Positions 1 through 10,720 are shown, numbered from the stretch's first letter. The stretch is DNA of 64,000 nt from Holothuria scabra (GCA_037179385.1 CM074184.1:14774001-14838000); one strand, 5' to 3'. The notes: generated by a model not told the origin, from the sequence alone. Program-made: numbers and translations.

Positions 1-123
1 TATATGTGAATATATTTCAGGAATTCAGACAATGAAATGGTGATTCCTGCCCAGTTTACTGATACCTAATCTCAAAATTCTTGGTCAAGAAATACTTGTG
101 GTACTCTATACCCTCCTTGTTAC

Positions 124-295
124 CTCAAATCCTTCTTTTTCAAGGAAATCAGTAAGCAAATCATGCGCATGATATTCTTCAAAAGCAAGTTCTGGGTTGG
201 ACCACAAATCTTGACTAATGGCATTAAGCTTTGCTGATGCTGTGTCAATTCTTTCACAGGCTGTCTTCTCCATTAGAACAGTTTAACAATTGTCT
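124..295 (-). CDS. PM20D2-like peptidase M20 gene, copy A, first coding exon only (partial)
   Basis: This is the first coding exon of an M20-family metallopeptidase gene related to vertebrate PM20D2, a cytosolic dipeptidase or amidohydrolase reported to act on beta-alanyl-lysine and similar by-products. The ATG is at 273-271 and 50 codons run to a GT donor (GAG|GTAACA) at 123-122, phase 0. The peptide holds the family N-terminal signature: ERID, then LWSNPELAFEEYHAHDLL and FLEKEGFE. A polypyrimidine tract ending in TAATAG places a likely acceptor at 297-296, which implies a 5' untranslated exon farther right. The exon aligns without gaps to exon 1 of copy B at 33267-33437, ending in the same phase at the same residue, so the two are tandem paralogues. 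The remaining exons lie beyond position 1, so catalytic residues cannot be judged. Confidence is high for the family and moderate for the 5' exon border. Confidence 0.85.
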
Positions 296-1363
296 CTATT
301 AGAAAAAAAATGTAATCAGACCATTAAAAACAATTGAATAAACATTTTATTTCTAATATAGGGCATAGGCCCTACAGTAGGTCTACAATGTGTACATAGT
401 ACAGTAAATACACTCAGGAGAAACACTGAATATGGAGTGTGCCCACTGGGATCAAAATTATTGACAGGGCCTGCCATGCTCTATCCATCACATTGGGCAT
501 GCAACACTAGGCTGAATTACAAACCTCATAATTTCACACTTTTATGGTACTGTAAATGAATGATGACATAGTGAACATCACTGTGCAATAACATGCTATT
601 ATACTTAGACACTTTTTTCGATATCCCATCATGCTTCTCTGCAAACTCAACCACAAGTAATGTTAAGGAGAGCTAGCTACTGATAACTGAGGCAGCATTT
701 TATTTGGGCTTGATTTCCAATTAATAAACAATTGTTAGCATTGTTAGATTAGTCTATACTTCTTAATATTAAGAGTAGTGTGCAAAACTGCACAAATGAG
801 TTTCTACATGAAACTCCTTGTTTGCACAGTAACCAGATGCACACATCTTTCACTGAAATACAGCAACTCAGATTGATCTTACAGGAACCATGCACACTTT
901 TTGCACAAAACCTATGATATTGGGTCCACAAATCAGAGCAGGGTTCTTACAGTATCTAATGAAATTCCTGTTAAGAGGACAAAGTTAGTCCTTGAATAGG
1001 ATATGTACTATTCAGTTAAGCAAAAAGACCTAATCTGTACACAGTTCTTGTTGGTGGCACGTAGTTCCAGCCAGTCCACGGGCTGGGAATAACTGGGGAT
1101 TCCTTGCAGCTTAAAAAATTCACCAAGAGGCTTCATTGCTACAGTTCCCACAAAAGATCTTTACCATTGCATCTAAAAACCTTTCAATAGACTGGTCTTT
1201 TTGCAAATACAGGGAATAAATATGGTGGATTATGAAGATAAAAACTAAATGTGATACAACCAAATCAACAACAAGAGCTTCATAAGATGAACATTTTAGT
1301 TTAGAGTTTGAAAACCGACTTCTTACTGTCAGTCAAGAAACTTAATCCTTTTGATTGTTAAAC
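296..1363. other. Upstream flank of copy A, no gene seen
   Basis: AT-rich sequence that should contain the 5' untranslated intron of copy A. I could not recognise the upstream exon, a TATA-type promoter or any repeat with clear ends. Short open frames here show no conserved residues. Confidence 0.4.
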
Positions 1364-1637
1364 TTAAAGGTCAAGAGCAGTTGTGCCAAACTTATTTTAA
1401 AGCAACATTAAATCTCACAATTTTCCTCTCATTTCTCTGCAAAGTATCTTTTAAAAAATTTCTTCAATATTGCATCCAGATAACTAAAGGTAAACTAAAG
1501 CATGCAGTACAGTAGCTCCTAGTAAATTTCACATTTGAGGACAAAAAATATTTTCATTTAACTCTCACTAGACAATAATCAAACTGGACAGTCTACTGCA
1601 CTAATTCAAATAGTCAGTGAGTGCTCTTGCCCTTTAA
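1364..1637. mobile_element. TTAA-bounded miniature element, family 2
   Basis: The element is bounded by TTAA at 1364-1367 and 1634-1637. The inner ends are AGGTCAAGAGCAGT on the left and, read from the right, AGGGCAAGAGCACTC. Members of this family also lie at 8071-8702, 40636-40887 and 61999-62232, with a fragment near 56900. The TTAA duplications and inverted ends fit a non-autonomous DNA transposon of piggyBac type or something similar. No coding capacity. Confidence 0.7.
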
Positions 1638-1725
1638 GCATGGCTGACTACTGAAGGCAATTATTTGCCTCACATTATTTCCTCCATTTCATATTGGGCA
1701 AGAAACTTTCAAGGGTGGCAATACT

Positions 1726-2028
1726 TTAAAGGCATATTTTCATCATCCCAAACCGTTCCAATTCTCCCAACCTACTTACTGCTAGCCCCTCCCACATTTA
1801 TATAAAACTAATCTTTATCCAGACACAATCCTTGTTCATTGCTTCATGGCTTGTCCCAGTGGCCATACACGTCCAAAATGTGTAATCAAGACACTCTCAG
1901 TGCCCATGCTGTGTAATTTAGCTATGATGCATTGTTTGAATGTGATGCCAATCAAAGAGCTGTACCAATTGTGAGTTTTGATATGTATACTGAGACTGTA
2001 GTTTAGGGTGACGAATGACTGCCTTTAA
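1726..2028. mobile_element. TTAA-bounded miniature element, family 1
   Basis: Bounded by TTAA at 1726-1729 and 2025-2028, with inverted ends built on AGGCA and a CATCCCAAAC / CACCCTAAAC segment just inside. The interior carries the family word ACACTCTCAGTRC and a TTGATTGGCAxC-type segment. Other copies lie near 25722, 32330, 33578 (partial), 36503, 36960, 39464 and 52262. It is a non-autonomous TTAA-target element. Confidence 0.7.
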
Positions 2029-3274
2029 TTCAGCTGACTATGTGCAACATATTGATTAGTTTGCAAAAATAGAGGCACAGATAAGACAAGATGTAAGTTC
2101 CCTAGGATTTTACAAGAAATCTAGTGTTCTCTTCAAATTATTTTGTTAGAGTGCTACAATGCACCCAGACAACATTTGAAAGCATTTTACCTCCTGAACA
2201 AAAAGTTGACTATTACCTGCAGGGATAAAAACTACGGTCAATGAAACCTTCCAACAGAGCAAACAGCCATAGGCCGATATATCCTGTGTAAACATTGACT
2301 ACTGGTAATCAGAAAAGTTCCTTATCATCAAAGAAAGTTAAATTACATTCATTATTGATTTTTGCAAATACTTCCCAAAAAGAGACATCTCTTATCATTT
2401 AGACCTCTTGTCAAGAGAGAGATCAATGTTATTAACCTAACAACGTTATGGAGGATCTGGAAAAAACTCTAACCATTGGAGAACATTGTAAATCCCTGGC
2501 AAGACAGTTCTACTTCCCCAACAGAGTTGTACATGCTATGTAGAATACACTTTGACTGCACGCCCTGCTGAGTAGATTTGCAATGTTGCATAAAAAATGT
2601 CACTTTTAAAATTTCTAACTTTTGAGAAGTTTACAACATGCAAAAAAGGAGTTAAGATAAAAATTATTCTTGGATATCAACTCAGTGCTCAAGGTCGAAA
2701 CTTTCAAATCTGTAAACAAGAAAATACAGTAAGATAAAATATAAAGAAAATCTGAAATTTACCTCAAGACAGATTTCAACTCCTCAACATCCAAAACCAA
2801 GCAATCACAAATAGTTGCAATAGTTGTAATGTTACAAGATTTTAGTAAATTAAGATTTTTAGGTCCTACAGTGCCTTAGTTTGCTTTTTGAAAAAAATCA
2901 CTTTTGTCTGGTTGTGAGCTGGTCAAAGACCCACAACTACAACAGTACCGTAAGGACTATATTTATGGGGAGCAGTTAGGTCTATGATCGAGTGTCCACA
3001 CATTGGGGCCCTAGGGTAGTCATTTGGTTTTTCGTACTCAGGACTATACCTACAGTAGTAGCCCTCCAACAGAGCTGTGTGTTTGCTACATGGCCTATAG
3101 GCTTCAACAGTACAGTAGCTACTTTTTCTAAATTTCCTCCCAACCCTCTGGCGAAAGCCGTTCGGAGAAATCAATTTTTTCACTGCTTCTCCAAGAAGCT
3201 AGTATACGTCCACTGAAGGACAATGCGTGCAGACCAATTCCTCATGGCCCTCAGATCATTAACATTATTGGTCT
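2029..3274. other. Non-coding, nothing recognised
   Basis: AT-rich sequence. The two overlapping open frames near 2923-3216 lack any conserved motif and have no splice signals around them. No repeat ends were recognised. Confidence 0.4.
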
Positions 3275-3363
3275 GCAATAGGCTATATATGGCTCCATTA
3301 GACTGGATAAAAAGAGCTGATACTAAGTTACACATGATCTTAGCCAATAGGCTGAGAAGCTTT
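3275..3363 (-). pseudogene. U2 snRNA-like relic
   Basis: Read on the minus strand from 3362, the sequence GCTTCTCAGCCTATTGGCTAAGATCATGTGTA closely follows the U2 5' region (shown here as overlapping pieces: GCTTCTCAGCCTATTGGC and GGCTAAGATCATGTGTA). It continues with GTATCAGCTCTT and TCTAATGGAG, which align loosely to the U2 branch-site and Sm-proximal part. A five-base insertion disrupts the GTGTAGTATC region that should pair with intron branch sites. After about 90 bases the resemblance fades, although a perfect 10-bp hairpin (GCAGACCAAT / ATTGGTCTGC) follows. It is best read as a U2 pseudogene or a repeat with a U2-derived head, not a working U2 gene. Confidence 0.6.
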
Positions 3364-4539
3364 TTCATTCCGTCAAAATAGCTTGAATGAGTCAATACCT
3401 CACTCACTTCACAGTAACTACTATTCACTGACATAACTTTACAAATAAAAGACTATACTCCTACTGCTAGACAAGGATTCAGGAGGAATGCATGACTCGC
3501 TTCATATCGTTAGTTGTGTTATTGTCACTTATTAGCCAGCTCAAACTGCAGCCTAACTTAGCCCGTTAGGCCTAACACTAACAGTTTAATACTTGCACAG
3601 TACGCTAACAACACTAACAATAACAGCTGACTCCTGATCATAGTCTGCCCTGTATTCAGCCTAGCTTTAATCAGGACTAAGTTGTTGTAAAGTTCATATT
3701 CCTTTTCCACCTTGAGCTCCAACAGCAAGAACTAATGCTGGACCTACTTGGATGAAAAATAAAGCAGAAAAATAAACAACTAGCCAACCAATCTTCTGAA
3801 GAATCTTGAAAATTCCCCGAACGTCAACTCCTTACAGCCAGTTACATGGAAAAATATTTTTTATGTAGGCATATGAAGGGAAAATAACGGTAACGGTTTA
3901 CTTAAGGTTTGGTTCACGTGAAAAAAGATGGGTATATTGAACATGGAACTTGGGAATAAATGGGCCTACTTTCAAGGTACTTCAATAATTTTATTATCCG
4001 GACGTACAAAGAAAATCTGTTAAATATAAGTGAAGGTGTATGGTGTAGCACAGGATAGTGGGAACAAAAAGATGATTGTTGGAATTATCCCTCGCTGTGC
4101 TATGAAAAAAAAAACTTCGTCTGTTGATTGAGCATGGAGCAAATTAACAGGTCCTACTATTCCGCGCGCTGACACCCGCTGGCACGCCCTGTCTCAAGTT
4201 CCACGCGCTGCCATACAAGTTTCAGCGCGTGGAACTTGAGTTGTACGACAGCGCGTGGCGTTTCGCGGTACTAGCTAGTGGAAAGCTCAAAGATCCTTTC
4301 TAACATACATAGGGGCCTATGTAATGAAAAACAACATTTTGCGAACAAAATTACTGAAAAATTGGCAAAATGGTCCGTTTTGTTTTACTTCCTAATCAGT
4401 AATGATAACACGATTTATGACAGCATTTAATGAAATTAATATCAACATTAACTAAATTAACATCAGCATTATATTCGCGATTATTGTCGTTTGCTTTGAT
4501 TGTAGGCCTACATTTACAGAACATATTATACAGAAAATT
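3364..4539. other. Non-coding, rich in AGGCCTA words
   Basis: No gene seen. The part at 3530-3670 has several TTAGGCCTAAC-like words, which also occur near 10490-10560 and 59920-60150. A hairpin at 4193-4240 is listed separately. The module at 4411-4503, with TATTCGCGATTATTGTC, recurs at 9657-9722, so at least part of this stretch is dispersed repeat. Confidence 0.4.
4193..4240. repeat. Perfect 18-bp hairpin
   Basis: CTCAAGTTCCACGCGCTG at 4193-4210 and its exact reverse complement at 4223-4240 enclose a 12-base loop. The GC-rich arms extend imperfectly outwards, with GCGCGTGGCG on the right. This is probably the centre of a fold-back element. Similar GCGCGTGTCAGCGC words occur at 10095-10160. 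Confidence 0.7.
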
Positions 4540-4789
4540 GGCCGACTCTCCAAAAACTCAGTGACGTGTTCAAAGACAAATATGTTCGTGATTAAATAAC
4601 CATGATGAAAGGTTAAGCTCTTGATTTTGCTTCAAAATTCTTGCGTGATGTGGGAGGATATCACCCGGCAAAGGATAATTTAGCAACTTTCGCTGATGTT
4701 TTTAATAGGAAACCCAAAGGTTTGAGTTTAAATGTTTTTTTTTTTTTTTGTGACCTTGTTAGGTAACAAGCCATAGCATGGTGTGCTAC

Positions 4790-4840
4790 TGCTAGACGCG
4801 TTTCGCCCAGAAAGATAATTTTCGGGGCTCATCAGTAGCA
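4790..4840 (-). ncRNA. Hammerhead ribozyme motif, intact core
   Basis: Read on the minus strand from 4840: TGCTA (stem I), CTGATGA (core), GCCC, a 16-base loop and GGGC (stem II), GAAA (core), CGCG (minimal stem III), TC, and TAGCA (closing stem I). The order and spacing match a type I hammerhead with predicted cleavage after the GTC. Stem III is too short to be stable alone. CGCG is self-complementary, so two copies could pair, as described for other short-stem-III hammerheads. All core nucleotides I can check are present. Activity is inferred, not shown. Confidence 0.72.
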
Positions 4841-5120
4841 TGATGTATAATCCGTCGGCAATGGTGCCAGAGTGTCACGTATAAACTGCCATGGGATATT
4901 ATTCAAATAAAATAAAACATTTGGAGCCCATTGTCGGGTCCAAAGTGCAATAAATGAATAACTGTAACTCTCGGTTAGCAGGTGTGCCGGATAAGGGTGT
5001 GATTCGGCTGGCTTGAGAGAGTTACGATGTGATGGCCCTTTTCGGTATAACCTTATCCCGGTGTCATTCGCGGGACCGACCGGTGTGTCGGGGGTTCCTA
5101 TTTAAAAACTTCATTGCATA

Positions 5121-5318
5121 GTGGTAATCGAGAACATGTGTAAGAAAAATCGTGTTCTAATAATCAGAGAAATAGCTCAAACGCTCGGTAAGGTATGCCG
5201 ATGTTTGGCAGTTAGGCGAAATTTAAGCGTGCGCCGTGCGGAATTTAATTCAGAAACAGTTACACATCACAACTTCGATATAGAGGACCTTGATTTGATC
5301 ACACTCATGAGTGGTTAA
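5121..5318 (+). other. Small open frame inside the ribozyme element, unassigned
   Basis: A 65-codon frame rich in Arg and Lys in its first half lies between the two ribozyme arms. It contains no motif I can assign, no reverse transcriptase or endonuclease signature and no obvious start context. It could be chance or a remnant of an element protein. Confidence 0.2.
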
Positions 5319-5383
5319 TTATCGGAATAACCCTATTTACGTTAATTTGTGACAATTTCGGCAATTATTGCCCACTTTATATC

Positions 5384-5436
5384 TTGCTACTAATGAGACC
5401 CCAAAATTATCTTTGTGGTCGAAACGCGTCTAGCAA
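5384..5436 (+). ncRNA. Hammerhead ribozyme motif, core mutated
   Basis: On the plus strand: TTGCTA (stem I), CTAATGA in place of CTGATGA, GACC with a 16-base loop and GGTC (stem II), GAAA, CGCG, TC, TAGCAA (stem I). Stem I and stem II show paired changes relative to the left copy: GCCC/GGGC has become GACC/GGTC, and stem I has gained a pair. That supports real RNA structure. The G to A change falls at the invariant core G, which normally abolishes cleavage. Confidence 0.7.
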
Positions 5437-5676
5437 TAGCACATCACGCTATAGTATAGCTTGTTACCAAACAAGGTCACAAACAGGAGGAAAACTTAAC
5501 CTAAAACCTTTTAGGTAACCTGATATCATATCCCTAGCAAAAATCTACGACTTTGGAGGCAATACCGCCCTCTCTTTTTACCTATATTTGATCGCCGGAT
5601 TTTATAAAAATTAACGATTTACTATCAAAACTATCTTTTCAAGTGAACACGTCACTGAGTTTTTGGAGAGTCGGCC

Positions 5677-8070
5677 ATTAAGTCTTTAATTGACATCTCA
5701 CATTCCTCTAATCAGCACCTTAACAGACATTACGTTTTATTCTTGGAGGTATTCTTGGACTTTCCAAGTGGGTGCAAATATGACACACCACATGAGTCTT
5801 ATTTGGTTGGAATAGGGCCTTATTATTTTTGTTTTATTAATTAAAAAAGGTCAACTTGTCTGAAAGGGGAGCCTGTGTCCCCACTTCCTTAATCCACCTC
5901 TGATCGTAGACAGTATGATTTTATGAAGGGTAAAAAATGTATGGGCCACAATTTGACAACGGCGTCTCTATGTAGGCCTATACACTCGGAGATTTCTGTC
6001 TGCAGCAATGAGTGATTATCCTGCAGTAACTTCATTTTTATTATTATTACTATTTTGTTTGTGCATCGAACTTCTTGCTGGACTTCGAACAATTAATGTT
6101 GCATTGACCGACATCATCTAAATTGTAACAAGACCCTACCCTGCACTGACCAACGCCACCTAAATTATACCTGTGTCACAACCCACCCACCTTCACCTCA
6201 CCCAATTTTTACAGATGGTGGTGCAAAATATGTTCAAGATATTAAGTCCAGCCTAGAACATACTCGCGACCTTATTTACACAAGATCCAGCTTTGCCGAT
6301 GTTCCCAAAAGATTCAGTAATCAAACAATCCACCGATTATTTGTTTCTGTGCTTTTTTCTGACCGTCGTTCATTGTCTCGTGAAATGTGCCAATCATTTC
6401 TCACGCTAATCCCTTCAATGTGTTGTTGGATAAAACGAAGATTACTGGCCGTGTGATAATCGAATTCTAAGTTCCTATTGATTCCAGCGAGTAACCGCAA
6501 AGATTATGCAAGCTATTACAACGTATTTTTGTCGGCCGACTCAAAAGCTAAATGCGTTCCTCTACAGCTCTTCTGGTAGAACTGCATTTACTCCCTCGAC
6601 TGCTCAACCGATAATCGGCTGTTGGTTTACCTTTTTATTACTATTAGGCTACACCATTTTAAAGAACGTATGCAAAATGTTTTGAATTACCCTAAACAAA
6701 TACTAGTATGCATTAGGGCTGAAAATGTAAGGGAAGCGTCGAACAACATCCACAACGGAACCTTTCTAAATAAATTTAAAATGGGTTGGGAACCAGGGTA
6801 TCAGAACCTGTTTTCAAAATGGTAGGGGCATAGGCGTACTATGTCATCCTGCTGAAAGGAATGCTAGATTAAGCTTCACGGAGCGCAGCTTTAACTGGGC
6901 GAACTGCTTAGTGTCCCATCTTAATACCGTAGTTTTCTGTTTTAGTTGTCCCCGTACGTGTTATGATTCTTTCCATCCCATTGTTCCACATTTACAGTAT
7001 TTAGAAGATCGTGTCCCTAACCCCACCCCATACCATAAACCATAACCCATATATAGGCATACACTAAGGCTTCAACCCTAACCCTCACCCATGAGTTAGG
7101 GGCCAATGTGACGGAATAGTGAAAAAGTATCAAATGAGACGGAACATAATGATACAAATCATACAGACGGGGTACTACAGAGTGGACCGTGTCCCGAGGT
7201 AGCCAAAAATGGCATCTCGCAGGGTTAAAGTGGGATGAACACAGTCTACGTTTGAGCCTTCGCTTGCAATAAAATTTTCACTTGAAATAAAAATGCAAAA
7301 TTACCAGAAACTCTGACAGTATTGCATTTTATGAACAGATAATTTTTCTCAAATTGCTGTGGTCGGGCATTGTTTCATGGAAAGTAAAATTTGCCCATAA
7401 GCTGAACTGCTTGAAGTTTGAAAGAAGACCGTGACGTATGTTTTCACGGGTGGGCGGCTGGTACGAAAAAGAGTCACCAGTTCACCGAAGTTGCACCACG
7501 AGCGCAAAGCGCGAGTCAACAAGCGAGCGAATTCCAGGGATCTATACTTAAAGGCCACGAGCGAGGTCCAGGGAAGAACCACGTTGTGAGTCGAGGGGGC
7601 CCCCTAAGTTCACGCAATATTAGGTGATATGGCAGTCGGTAAATTGGTCCATCAGGAATAATTACTTATAATTTTTTAGTTTTAGATTTTTCGAAATTTG
7701 ATATCAAGACGGTATTTCTCTTCGTTTCTTCTTTCCTTAACCCGTGAATCCCTCAACTAATTTTCTCCAGACTGACTACGGAAGTGGCCCCCACAACTGG
7801 AAAGGGGCTGTGGTGCTGCTCTTTTCCTGTACTACACTTTCAAACAACCGGTATATACTAAATATTCCATTAGCCGCGTTTTAAGTTCTAAGTATAGAAA
7901 TCGGGTTGGTTCAGCAGATGCAACAGCCGACCGCCAGGGAGTTCAGTGCCAAACTGAAAGGAAGTGTCTTTCGGCGTAATAACCAGAACCAAAATATAGT
8001 TCAGACATAATGTATTTCACAACTGCCGTCCATGAAAAGAAAGGAATCCACTCACGCAATATGCCATACG
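5677..8070. other. Non-coding, no gene recognised
   Basis: Mixed composition, somewhat more CpG-containing than most of the window. The part near 7430-7620 (GAGCGCAAAGCGCGAG and similar) looks like decayed transposon ends but I could not define borders. Open frames at 5889-6092, 6622-6825 and 7349-7627 lack conserved motifs. Confidence 0.35.
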
Positions 8071-8702
8071 TTAAAGGTAAAGAGCAGTCCCCCAAACTTA
8101 TTTTGAAGAAAAAGCTAAGAAACACAATTTTCATCTTATTTCTCTTCAAAGTATCTTTCATGACATTTTATGACTTAACTATTGCATATTGAAGGTAAAC
8201 CAAGCAGTTATTTCAGGTAAATTTCACTAGTTGAAGAGAAAAAACATTGTCACGTGATTCCCAACAGCCAATCATGAAACGGGCACTTCTTCAATTTGGG
8301 GTGACCAGAGGCGCAAATCTCTGTTTGAGAGTGGGGGGGGGGGGCGAAAATGCTTATGATGTGCCCATGAGTACTAAACTGTGCACGCTTGGCGGGCACC
8401 GCGAGCACGAAGCGCGAAGCCTCAAAGAACTCCTGGTGGGATCCAGGGGCAAAGCCCCTGTGGGGGTCCACGGGGCGAAGCCCCCGGAAGCTCTTGTGTT
8501 CTGGCGTTTCCAAAGCTTCAGAAAAACTGTTTTCGAATGAAAAAAAAAACGAAAAAAGGTGACCATATTTTTAGGTCTACTCAAATTTTTGGGGGCCAAA
8601 TTATGATTTGGCCCCCACTTTTTCACTTGAGGGGGGAAGGCCTCCCTTGCCCCCCCCCCCCCGGGATTTGTGCCCATGGGGGTGACTGCTCCTGCCCTTT
8701 AA
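8071..8702. mobile_element. TTAA-bounded element of family 2, split by an insertion
   Basis: The left part runs from TTAA at 8071 (AGGTAAAGAGCAGTC inside) to 8305, and the right end at 8679-8702 holds GACTGCTCCTGCCCT followed by TTAA. Between them sits a 373-bp element with its own target duplication. This dates the family-2 insertion as older than the inner element. Confidence 0.75.
8306..8678. mobile_element. hAT-like non-autonomous element nested in a TTAA element
   Basis: It is flanked by identical 8-bp copies of GGGGTGAC (8298-8305 and 8679-8686), the duplication size typical of hAT transposons. The ends are imperfect inverted repeats: CAGAGGCGCAAATC on the left and CATGGGCACAAATC read from the right. 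The interior is GC-rich with poly-G and poly-C runs and short palindromes such as GGGGCAAAGCCCC. The long overlapping open frames here (up to 156 codons) follow from low stop density in GC-rich DNA and are not genes. Confidence 0.75.
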
Positions 8703-10566
8703 GACTTATTTTGTGCAATATCGTCCGTCATCAACTAATTACGGTTCAGCACCCGATATTTAAACCTTTTCCCCGACAGCCCGCTCATTTCTATAAAGAG
8801 GCATTTATTTTGAGTTCCTTTTCCGTTTACCTTTTTTTCGGAACTCTCTAATATGATTTTCATGATTTGCCGTGTCACATCTCAATTAATTTATTAAATA
8901 ATCTAGTATCCGAGTGACATGATAAGTTTGGAGCATTTTGGCAAAGGCTCTTGCAGCTGCCCCTTTGTCATTCAACGCAGGCTGCAAATGACACCCCGAT
9001 GATATCTGTGGTCCGGGCTCATCAAATAACCAGTCGAAAGAGAATGAATTGTTGTCGGATGTGCATGGATTGTTGAATAGAACATTGTCTTAATATATGT
9101 CATCATTATATCGAATACAGGCATCCGTCCCTTAATTTTAATTCGAATATATGACCACAACAAATTGAATGTATGTCAGCTTTAAAATTAATGCAAATAG
9201 ATGCAATGGCGTGTTTAAAGGGGGACAGGGCACAGGCCACCCCACCTCCGAAGTCAGTCGGAGGAAATCACCCACTGTCGGGGTCAGGGGACTTACGGGT
9301 TCGAGGAAGAGGAAAAGTTGAAGAGACACACTGAACTTTCAAACCTTAACCACACACCAGTCCCCGTGGCAGAAATAATGGTTGTCAGCAAAATAATAAA
9401 AAAGAAAGGTAATAGAAAGTTCGAATAGAACAAGTATGCCGACGAGTGGTTCGCCAAGAACTGAAATGCAGAAAAGCAAAAAATTAAATAAAATAAAAAA
9501 AAGGGTCATCGAAATCCATGCCAGTCGGGGGAATCACAGGTTGTGCCCTCACTTTCGAAATCCTGCACAGGCCACTGAATCAGCGTTCATACGAATTAAT
9601 GTCCGCATCATTAAATAACGTTTTCGTTAACATAAAAATGCATTTCGATCAGAGATAACTAATGAAAGCGTTAAATTAACAACAGCTTTATATTCGCGAT
9701 TATTGTCCTTTGCTTTGTTTGTTTATTTATAGAAGATAAAATGAAAAACAAACGAAGTAAAAAGTGCTGTCAATTCATTGACAGAAATTGCTCATGTATT
9801 ATTCTTGTATTTCTTTATTTCTTCTTCTGTACATGTAATAAAAAAATTAATATTACAGACTTTTTTTCAGATTGTAGACAATGAACTTCCGAAGTGTTCT
9901 CGTATGCATACATGTTCTTTGATACGTAATCATCTTTTCGGAGGTTTGTTGATAGCTTGATCTCTTAATATGGTTCCTATAAACATTAGCAACAGAGCCG
10001 TGTATTAGGTTCTGATTAGCAACAGGTCGTATATTGGCTCTAATTAGCAAAAGAAAGGAGCGCGCCCTGTATTGTGCCGCGTGAGGTTTAGTATCTGTAG
10101 CGCGTGTCAGCGCATGCCCTGGTACACAAGGCATAGCCAGGCGTGTCAGCGCGGGTTTAGTAGGACCGCAAAAAACCCGGTCCCTGGACGTACAAGGCAC
10201 GTGCAGTGTAATGTATGTTGACAATGACCAATTGTTTATGTTAATACGAGCCGCTGAAGCTTGCTAGCTGTATTGCCTCATAAACTTTCATCCCAAGACC
10301 GAGTTGGTAAATTTGATTTTTGCCTGGACTGGAGGCTGACACCATATTGCCTGTCCAGCGCCTGTCATTCCAGCGTTCGGTTGTACTGTGGGATCAGTCA
10401 CGAAAGTGAAAGTTGGTCGTTCGAAACCCTTATTAAGCCCTAGCCAAACACTGTTAGTACATGTAAGACTCCCTATTTGACTTATGTTATAGGCCTAATG
10501 TTAGGCCTACTTTAATAGGCCATACAGTTAAGCGTAGGCTATAGCCTAACTTACAACTTGAGGCTC
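8703..10566. other. Non-coding, no gene recognised
   Basis: The part at 9657-9722 repeats a module found at 4411-4503. GCGCGTGTCAGCGC-like words at 10090-10160 resemble the 4193 hairpin region. No splice-bounded conserved coding segment was found. Confidence 0.35.
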
Positions 10567-10607
10567 TAATTTAGAATCTGTGCCCGGAACTGCGTCATAC
10601 TAGCTGT

Positions 10608-10720
10608 ACGGTTAGGGGTTACGTACCCATAGTAATAGGTTAGGGTTACGTACGCATAGTAATAAGGTTAGGGTTACGTACGCATAGTATAAGGGTTATG
10701 TACGCATAGGTATAGGGTTA
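10608..10720. repeat. Short minisatellite, about 26-bp units
   Basis: Four imperfect units built on GGTTAGGGTTACGTACGCAT and a short AGTAAT spacer. The TTAGGG word is part of this longer unit and does not form a telomere array. An AT-rich tract full of TACGTATACGTA palindromes follows at 10740-10875. Confidence 0.7.

Larger units (their letters stand above)
4747..5483. mobile_element. Inverted repeat pair of a hammerhead-bearing retroelement terminus
   Basis: The left arm (about 4747-4850, starting TTTGTGACCTTGTTAGGTAA) reappears inverted at about 5380-5483 with scattered differences and small gaps. Each arm contains one hammerhead-type motif. Hammerheads of this minimal kind are known from the pseudo-LTRs of Penelope-like elements and from metazoan retrozymes, and Penelope-like elements often carry inverted terminal copies. 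No reverse transcriptase is visible between the arms, so this would be a terminal remnant or non-autonomous derivative. The assignment to either class is inferred. Confidence 0.6.
4540..5676. mobile_element. 1137-bp element with perfect 33-bp terminal inverted repeats
   Basis: The first 33 bases (4540-4572, beginning GGCCGACTCTCCAAAAACTC) are exactly the reverse complement of 5644-5676. ATT flanks both sides (4537-4539 and 5677-5679), a possible 3-bp target duplication. Identical arms suggest a recent insertion or conversion. Inside lies a second, less perfect inverted structure (4747-5483) with two hammerhead ribozyme motifs. No transposase is visible. The 65-codon frame at 5121-5318 has no family I recognise. 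This may be a DNA transposon hosting a ribozyme-bearing retroelement remnant, or one composite element. Confidence 0.75.

Noticed and set aside
8250..8851. Long overlapping open frames (up to 156 codons) on both strands
   Set aside because: They lie in the GC-rich hAT-like insertion and its host element. Poly-G and poly-C runs reduce stops; there are no conserved residues or splice context.
10608..10720. Interstitial telomere repeat
   Set aside because: TTAGGG occurs once per 26-bp unit and never in tandem.
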